Source: Mycobacterium senriense (GTDB taxonomy: Bacteria > Actinomycetota > Actinomycetes > Mycobacteriales > Mycobacteriaceae). From it: a stretch of 64,000 bases of DNA. The DNA lies in NCBI RefSeq assembly GCF_019668465.1, contig NZ_AP024828.1, forward strand, positions 1,860,001 to 1,924,000, given 5' to 3'. This document shows positions 59,243 through 64,000 of this stretch, one piece after another. Under the pieces are notes generated by a model. That model made no database searches, was not told the origin of the DNA, and saw only the letters and a program-made list of their open reading frames with translations. The stretch's first letter is position 1; the number at the start of each line of letters is the position of its first letter. Both the position numbers and the translations under genes were made by a program.

Positions 59243-59332
59243 CGACCGGCAACCAATCGATCTGACGAGAGAACAACTTGCACCTCGGCAGGTCTTTGGC
59301 AATCAACCGCGATTACATTTCGGAGGAGTGAC

Positions 59333-60751
59333 ATGTCGGTGCCTGTGTCGAAAGGCCTTTCCAACTTTCGGGGACCGGTATATACGCCCGGCGACGAAAT
59401 GTTCGTGCGATCGCGCGCCATTTACAACACCCGGATGAGCGATCAACAGCCATCGGCTATCGCACGTGCTTTGGACGCCGATGACGTCATCGCCGCCGTG
59501 CGATTCGCTGCCGAGCAGCGGCGCGGTCTTGCGATCCGGGCCGGCGGGCACGGGGTCGACGGAAGCGCGATGCCCGACGATGCACTGGTAGTCGACCTCA
59601 GTGAGTTCAAGCAGATCTCCGTCGAACCCGACTCGCGTCGGGTGCGACTCGGCGCCGGTGTGCTGCTGGGCGAGATGGATGGAGCGCTCGCCGAATATGG
59701 TCTAGTGGTGCCCGCCGGGACGGTGAGCACCACCGGGGTCGCCGGGCTCACAATCGGCGGAGGCGTGGGCTACAACATGCGCGCCCGCGGCGCGACGGTA
59801 GACAGCCTTCTCGCATGCGAGATCGTCACGACCGACGGGCGCCTAGTACGTGCGAGCGCCGACGAGAACCCAGACTTGTTCTGGGCGGTTCGCGGTGGAG
59901 GCGGCAACTTCGGCGTGGTGGTCAACTTCGAGTTCCAGGCGCATCCCATACCGCAGATGGTGTCAGCCGGCATGATCCCGTTCTCGCTGGATCAGGCATC
60001 CGAGGTCCTTCAGTCTCTCCGCGAGTATATGCCCACGGCGCCAAGGGAATTGGCGCTGATTGCTGCCCTCACCCAGTGTCCCCCCCTGCCGCCGGTGCCG
60101 GTCGAAGCACACGGCACTGACGTGCTCATGTTCGTAGTCGTGTTCACCGGTCCACAAAGCGACTCCGATCGGGTGATGGCACAACTAGCAAGTTTGGGTA
60201 GGCCGGCTACCGTTGCTGTGCAACCGGTTCCGTGGCCCGCAGCCAATTCGATGCTCGACGTTATCGCGCCATACGGGCGACGTGTGTACACCAAGGGCGG
60301 GTACCTGAGCGAGCTGTCCGACAGTGCGATCGACGCGACCATCAAGCACGCGGGGATCGCCCCTGCTCCCACGGCACCTCCGACGCCCAGCACCGTGCAG
60401 AACCTTTGGGCCCTCGGCGGTGCGATCAGCGACGACTTCGAGGAAGATTCCTGCGCTTTCTCCCGAGAGGGTGCCACCTGGTTCTGGGAAGTGGCGACGC
60501 AATGGGATGACCCGTCCGACGACGCCACGTTCATGGCGTGGGCTGACGCCCTCGATGCTGACCTGCGGCCTGAGTTCAGGGATAACTGCTACATCAATCT
60601 CACAACCGACCTCGGCTCCGCGTGGCGCAAAGGTGCGTGGGGATCACCCGAAAAATATCGCCGCCTAGTCGATGCGAAGATCAAATGGGATCCGCAGAAC
60701 ATGCTGCGATACAACAAAAATATCGATCCGACCCCAACTAGCGCCGTTTGA
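59333..60751 (+). CDS. FAD-linked oxidoreductase, berberine-bridge-enzyme-like
   Basis: A 472-residue PCMH-type FAD oxidase or dehydrogenase: AIRAGGHGVDG (His flavin-linkage site), VDLSEFKQISVEPDSRRVRLGAG, VSTTGVAGLTIGGGVGYNMR, VVNFEFQ, and the C-terminal YRRLVDAKIKWDPQNMLRYNKNI typical of BBE-like enzymes. The second covalent-flavin Cys of bicovalent members is not obvious. It oxidises an alcohol, sugar or phenolic ring system with FAD. Preceded by AGGAG. Ends the P450/ferredoxin/VOC unit or stands alone (90 bases after the small gene). Confidence 0.9.
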   Translation: MSVPVSKGLSNFRGPVYTPGDEMFVRSRAIYNTRMSDQQPSAIARALDADDVIAAVRFAAEQRRGLAIRAGGHGVDGSAMPDDALVVDLSEFKQISVEPDSRRVRLGAGVLLGEMDGALAEYGLVVPAGTVSTTGVAGLTIGGGVGYNMRARGATVDSLLACEIVTTDGRLVRASADENPDLFWAVRGGGGNFGVVVNFEFQAHPIPQMVSAGMIPFSLDQASEVLQSLREYMPTAPRELALIAALTQCPPLPPVPVEAHGTDVLMFVVVFTGPQSDSDRVMAQLASLGRPATVAVQPVPWPAANSMLDVIAPYGRRVYTKGGYLSELSDSAIDATIKHAGIAPAPTAPPTPSTVQNLWALGGAISDDFEEDSCAFSREGATWFWEVATQWDDPSDDATFMAWADALDADLRPEFRDNCYINLTTDLGSAWRKGAWGSPEKYRRLVDAKIKWDPQNMLRYNKNIDPTPTSAV

Positions 60752-60921
60752 CCGTCCTTTGATGGCCGTCGCTACAAATAGGGCCAACCCCCGCATCGAC
60801 TCGTCACCGCCTGGTGAACGACGTGGCCAGTCATGGCTACCGGTCAGGGTCGGTGAACACTACGATTGGCGCTGGCTTGGGCTCTTGGGGTGATTGCAAC
60901 ACTTCGTAGTCAGGAGTGTTG

Positions 60922-61260
60922 ATGACGGGCCAGCCTCAGCTGTTGTCGGAGCAACGTCGGTATTGGTAGTTGACCGCAGCCGGGTTGCCTTAAGGATGCC
61001 GGGGATGCGGCGGCGTGTCGGCGACGTGTAGTAGCAAGCGGTTTCGCCGGTCTGGTGATGTGAATCCTCGATCGTCAGTGCCCCACGGGCAGAAACGGTC
61101 GCGGTTGTCGGCTGATGAACGCGAACAGATCGTGATCGGCACCGCTCGATGTGAGTTGATCCGCTCGATGGCATCCCCGCTGGGCCAGGCCCCGTCGAGC
61201 GATCATGCGCGAGATCGCCCAAAAACGGTGTCATGCGAGGGTGTCTAGGCCGTTATCGCG
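60922..61260 (+). pseudogene. IS30-family transposase N-terminal remnant
   Basis: Pieces of an IS30-type transposase in broken frames: KRSRLSADEREQIVIG and TARCELIRSMASPLGQAPSS match the helix-turn-helix start (LSxxEREEIxxG...LGRAPSTxSRE), then MREIAQK appears in another frame, with a later frame change toward YRA-type sequence. No DDE catalytic core is seen. A CAACACT/AGTGTTG inverted repeat (60897-60921) just upstream may be an IS end. The rest of 60752-61540 shows nothing coding. Confidence 0.55.
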
Positions 61261-61540
61261 CCCCGGTATCGCTTCGGGGCCCGCCGGCCGGCTGGGACAT
61301 CAAGTCGGGGTACTCGGCTACTGTCAATCCGACAGGAACTACTTTTGCAACAAACCATGAAACCGCCTGGCTGGGCGCAGTTGATGACCGCGCCCCGCTT
61401 GGGGGCGGCAACCGCTCAGATGCGTGTTCACCTCATCGCTGAGGCTTTACGATCGGCCCGGCCCACGCGTCGCCGAGGAAAACCGTCCCGGATGCTTTGC
61501 GATGAGTCCGAGCTAGACCGACTCGGCTCACGCTACGGGG

Positions 61541-63520
61541 CTAAAGCGTTGCCAGGACGTCGAGCCCGGCCTGAGCGATCGCGACATCGTTTTCCGCCGA
61601 CTCACCTCCGGCGGCGATTCCACCGACGATGGCGCCGCCGATGGCGATCGGCAATCCGCCAGGCAACGCGACGAATGTTTGCGACGCCGTGGCGAGCTGG
61701 GCTGAGATTTCGGCCGGCACATCGCCGGTGGGTAGGCCGCTGAACGCGGCAGTGCGCGCTTTTTTCGGCACGACTTCCACGGCGAGCGGAGTGGCGCCGT
61801 CCATCAGCACCCAGGCTCGCAACAGACCCGTAGCGTCCACGATTGCCACACCCGACGGCGCCTCGAGCTCGCGCGCCGCGTTGACCGCCGCCTTGAGCAT
61901 CGCCAGCACCGATCCTTCGGGAAGCAGAGAATTGCTGTTGAACTTCGACACGGGACGGCTCCTTACTCCTTCGAGTTGAATGAGGTCTGTTCGCCCGGCG
62001 ACAATGCCGTCAGCGACGATGTCTTGGTGGTCTCGTCGAGCTCGGACGGCGACGACGCTGCCCGTTTCGATGCGGATGCGCTCCGCGACAGCCAACCGAT
62101 CCATCACATCGGAGCGGGTATCGCCACCGTGCAACGCGATAACGGTGGCGCCGGACTGCAAGTATTCGCGTGCCAGATCTAGATAGTCTTCGCCGTGCGG
62201 CCCCCAGGCGTCCCCGGAGTTGACCTCGATCGTCGCGATGCCCGACGCCGCGTCGTGTCCGGACGGCGGCGGCAATCTGCGGTCGTCAAGCTTGATCGCC
62301 TCAGTATGCAGCGGGAGATTCAAAACCCAGTCTGTCAAGTTGGAATCGGGTACATCGTCGACAGGAATGTCTGCGAAGTCCGCAATTGCGTTGGCCGCCA
62401 ACGCCGGCTCTGTCTTAGCCAAGCTGTCCAGCGATACCACGCCGGCGCGACTGAGATAGGCCACTGCCACGCGCGATGGCGAGAGGTGCAGCCGCTGGGA
62501 AAAGGACTCCCACCAGAGTTGGCTGCGTGCCGCTCGCTCCTGCAGGCGTGCGACACTGGGCCGCCGGCTGCGACTGAACCCGGCCAGGGCATCAGAGACG
62601 GGCTGGCCCTCAACGGTGTCCAGGTAGTCGACAAGTGCGATGGCACTTTCGAGGGCCACCTTGGTGCCCGAGCCCAGCGACGGGTGCACGGTCGCCACCG
62701 CGTCACCCAACAGCACTACATTGCGGTAGGACCAACGGTCACATGCCAACGTGGTGAAGTGCGTCCAACGCGAGCGGTTGCCGAAGAAGTGGCCGCCCTT
62801 GAGCAACGCGCCGAAGGCCTCGGACAGATAGTTCAAAGCCTCCTTATCGGAGGAGGATTCCGATTCCCACGTGCGGTTGACGAACCCGGCGCGCTCTAGC
62901 GTGTCAACGCTGGCTTCGACGACGAACGTCGAAAGACCGGGGGCATAGGGGTAGGCATGCGCCACAAAAGTCCCAGCCGACGTCTGCACCGGATGAAAGA
63001 CTGTGCCGTCCAACTCGATGTCAGCGGCGCACCAGATGAAGGCGCCGCGGCCGTTGGACTGGTGGACGCCCAGCTGCGGCGCGAATCGTGCGCGGGTTGA
63101 GCTCGATAGCCCGTCGGCTCCGACGACGATGTCGGCTTCTTCCGTCAAATCGTCGACATGGACGCTCTTGCCGATGTTGACGTCGGCGCCGGCCTCAGCG
63201 GCACTTTCGAGCAGTATCCGGAGCAGTTCCGAACGCCTGATGGCACCGCTATGGAACTGCCCGAATTGCGTTGTGCCCTGGGGAAGGCGGAAGCTGGCGG
63301 AAGAGAAGGGGAAGGTAGCCGCCATCAAGCGATCAAAGACCACGGGATCGGCTACTTGCACGGCGTGCAACAGAGCCCTGGTCAGACCGACGCCAAATCC
63401 GAAAGTATCATCGGGCGGCAGCGTTTCGAAAACCTCGATCGTCCAGTCGGGGTGACGCGAGGCTGCTAATCTGGCGGTTAATGCGCCGGCGGGCCCACCG
63501 CCGATGATCTTTACGAGCAT
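61541..63520 (-). CDS. Three-part fusion: FAD monooxygenase + partial TIM-barrel + HbpS/GlcG domain
   Basis: A 659-residue multidomain protein. Residues about 1-385: FAD hydroxylase like anthraniloyl-CoA or salicylyl-CoA monooxygenases (IIGGGPAGALTARLAASRHP, GDAVATVHPSLGSGTKVALE for the FAD GD motif, LQERAARSQLWWESF). Residues about 400-520: a TIM-barrel-like fragment resembling the old-yellow-enzyme half of anthraniloyl-CoA monooxygenase/reductase (GPHGEDYLDLAREYLQSGATVIALHG). Residues about 525-659: a heme-binding GlcG/HbpS domain (AMLKAAVNAARELEAPSGVAIVDATG, GGLPIAIGGAIVGGIAAGG). An unusual arrangement, probably acting on a ring or acyl-CoA substrate. Start is ATG 63520. Confidence 0.85.
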   Translation of the reverse strand: MLVKIIGGGPAGALTARLAASRHPDWTIEVFETLPPDDTFGFGVGLTRALLHAVQVADPVVFDRLMAATFPFSSASFRLPQGTTQFGQFHSGAIRRSELLRILLESAAEAGADVNIGKSVHVDDLTEEADIVVGADGLSSSTRARFAPQLGVHQSNGRGAFIWCAADIELDGTVFHPVQTSAGTFVAHAYPYAPGLSTFVVEASVDTLERAGFVNRTWESESSSDKEALNYLSEAFGALLKGGHFFGNRSRWTHFTTLACDRWSYRNVVLLGDAVATVHPSLGSGTKVALESAIALVDYLDTVEGQPVSDALAGFSRSRRPSVARLQERAARSQLWWESFSQRLHLSPSRVAVAYLSRAGVVSLDSLAKTEPALAANAIADFADIPVDDVPDSNLTDWVLNLPLHTEAIKLDDRRLPPPSGHDAASGIATIEVNSGDAWGPHGEDYLDLAREYLQSGATVIALHGGDTRSDVMDRLAVAERIRIETGSVVAVRARRDHQDIVADGIVAGRTDLIQLEGVRSRPVSKFNSNSLLPEGSVLAMLKAAVNAARELEAPSGVAIVDATGLLRAWVLMDGATPLAVEVVPKKARTAAFSGLPTGDVPAEISAQLATASQTFVALPGGLPIAIGGAIVGGIAAGGESAENDVAIAQAGLDVLATL

Positions 63521-63590
63521 GGTGTCTCTATGCCTCCGTCAGAAGATTTGTGCAGGTGATGGGAAGAGGCTTCCGATCAAGCGAAGACGA

Positions 63591-64000
63591 TCAGTCACCG
63601 GCGCCGATCACGTTGCGCAACGTGTCGACCCCATCGATCCGAACATCAACGTGATCGCCGGCCTGCAGGAATGCGCCGTTAACTCCGCCTTCGATCGCGG
63701 TGCCGGCGGGTGTGCCGGACAGAATCATGTCGCCGGCGCTCAGCGGAACGAATTCGCTGATATAGCTGGCGATTCGGCCAAACGAATGGGCCATCTGCGC
63801 GGTGCTGCCCGACTGTCGTAACTCGTCGTTGACATGACAGGTGATCGAAAGATTGTCGACGGGCGGGTAGTTGACGACCATCCAGGGCCCGCAGCTATTC
63901 CCGGTGTGGAAGTTCTTCGTCAACGACCAGGTCAAGGGTCCATGGTCAGTTTGTGCAGCCCCGAGAGCTGTGTCGCGGATACTGAAGTCGTTCCATGCTG
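63591..64000 (-). CDS. Fumarylacetoacetate-hydrolase family protein (5' end beyond window)
   Basis: The frame runs off the right edge: AWNDFSIRDTALGAAQTDHG at the edge, then LTKNFHTGNSCGPWM, SFGRIASYISEFVPLSAGD, ILSGTPAGT and a C-terminal GDHVDVRIDGVDTLRNVIG. This is the FAH catalytic domain (hydrolase or hydratase of C-C bonds, for example in ring-fission product breakdown). About 137 residues are present of an expected 270-300. Probably cotranscribed with the fusion gene at 61541. Confidence 0.88.
   Translation of the reverse strand, partial: AWNDFSIRDTALGAAQTDHGPLTWSLTKNFHTGNSCGPWMVVNYPPVDNLSITCHVNDELRQSGSTAQMAHSFGRIASYISEFVPLSAGDMILSGTPAGTAIEGGVNGAFLQAGDHVDVRIDGVDTLRNVIGAGD

Overview
The window is high-GC actinobacterial DNA and almost certainly mycobacterial. 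Signs include an MmpS/MmpL lipid-transporter pair, a secreted DUF732 protein, many FadE/FadD-type enzymes, an F420-type LLM oxidoreductase, DUF35 proteins beside a thiolase-like lyase, three P450s and many TetR regulators. GTG and TTG starts and 4-nt ATGA/GTGA overlaps are common. No rRNA, tRNA or CRISPR array was seen.

Layout. (1) 1-10,024: acyl-CoA/steroid-like degradation genes: a fused two-domain acyl-CoA dehydrogenase, a thiolase-like lyase with a DUF35 partner, an orphan PEP/pyruvate-binding domain, an APH-like kinase, a second DUF35 protein, an acyl-CoA dehydrogenase, an SDR and an acyl-CoA synthetase. (2) 10,197-15,104: DUF732 protein, then mmpS-mmpL-tetR behind two near-identical palindromic operators. 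(3) 15,105-16,589: decayed DNA with a frameshifted nuclease remnant, a P450 remnant and a 96-bp palindromic repeat. (4) 16,590-41,858: a large oxidative catabolic cluster. It has a CYP125-like and a CYP142-like P450, a KshA/7-desaturase-like Rieske oxygenase, a Baeyer-Villiger monooxygenase, a GMC oxidoreductase, five SDRs, a FadD19-like ligase, an enoyl-CoA hydratase, an aldehyde dehydrogenase, an LLM protein, two amidohydrolases, three paralogous SnoaL-like proteins, EthD and two TetRs. Five copies of a TTAC-N5-GTAA palindrome sit at the heads of its transcription units. (5) 41,859-45,160: an orphan protein with a HEPN-like motif, the second copy of the palindromic repeat, and decayed genes including a TetR pseudogene. 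(6) 45,161-49,770: TetR, NmrA-like protein, Nudix hydrolase, flavin reductase, a 7-TM protein. (7) 49,816-55,353: an adenylate cyclase, and an operon of AceE-like TPP enzyme, class III CoA-transferase and HMG-CoA-lyase-like protein. (8) 55,808-60,751: ferredoxin reductase, P450, ferredoxin, VOC protein, small protein, FAD oxidoreductase. (9) 60,752-64,000: an IS30-like remnant, a three-part FAD monooxygenase/TIM-barrel/GlcG fusion, and a truncated FAH-family gene.

The main result is region 4. The sequence suggests one regulon, controlled by a TTACATnATGTAA-binding repressor, for a sterol-, bile-acid- or terpenoid-like substrate: side-chain hydroxylation (P450s), CoA activation (FadD), beta-oxidation (enoyl-CoA hydratase), and ring attack or cleavage (Rieske, BVMO, SDRs, amidohydrolases). 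The two copies of the palindromic repeat lie in the same orientation on either side of this 27.6-kb segment. Pseudogenes sit at both margins, so the segment may be an acquired or rearranged island. The substrate, the regulator and the mobility are inference.
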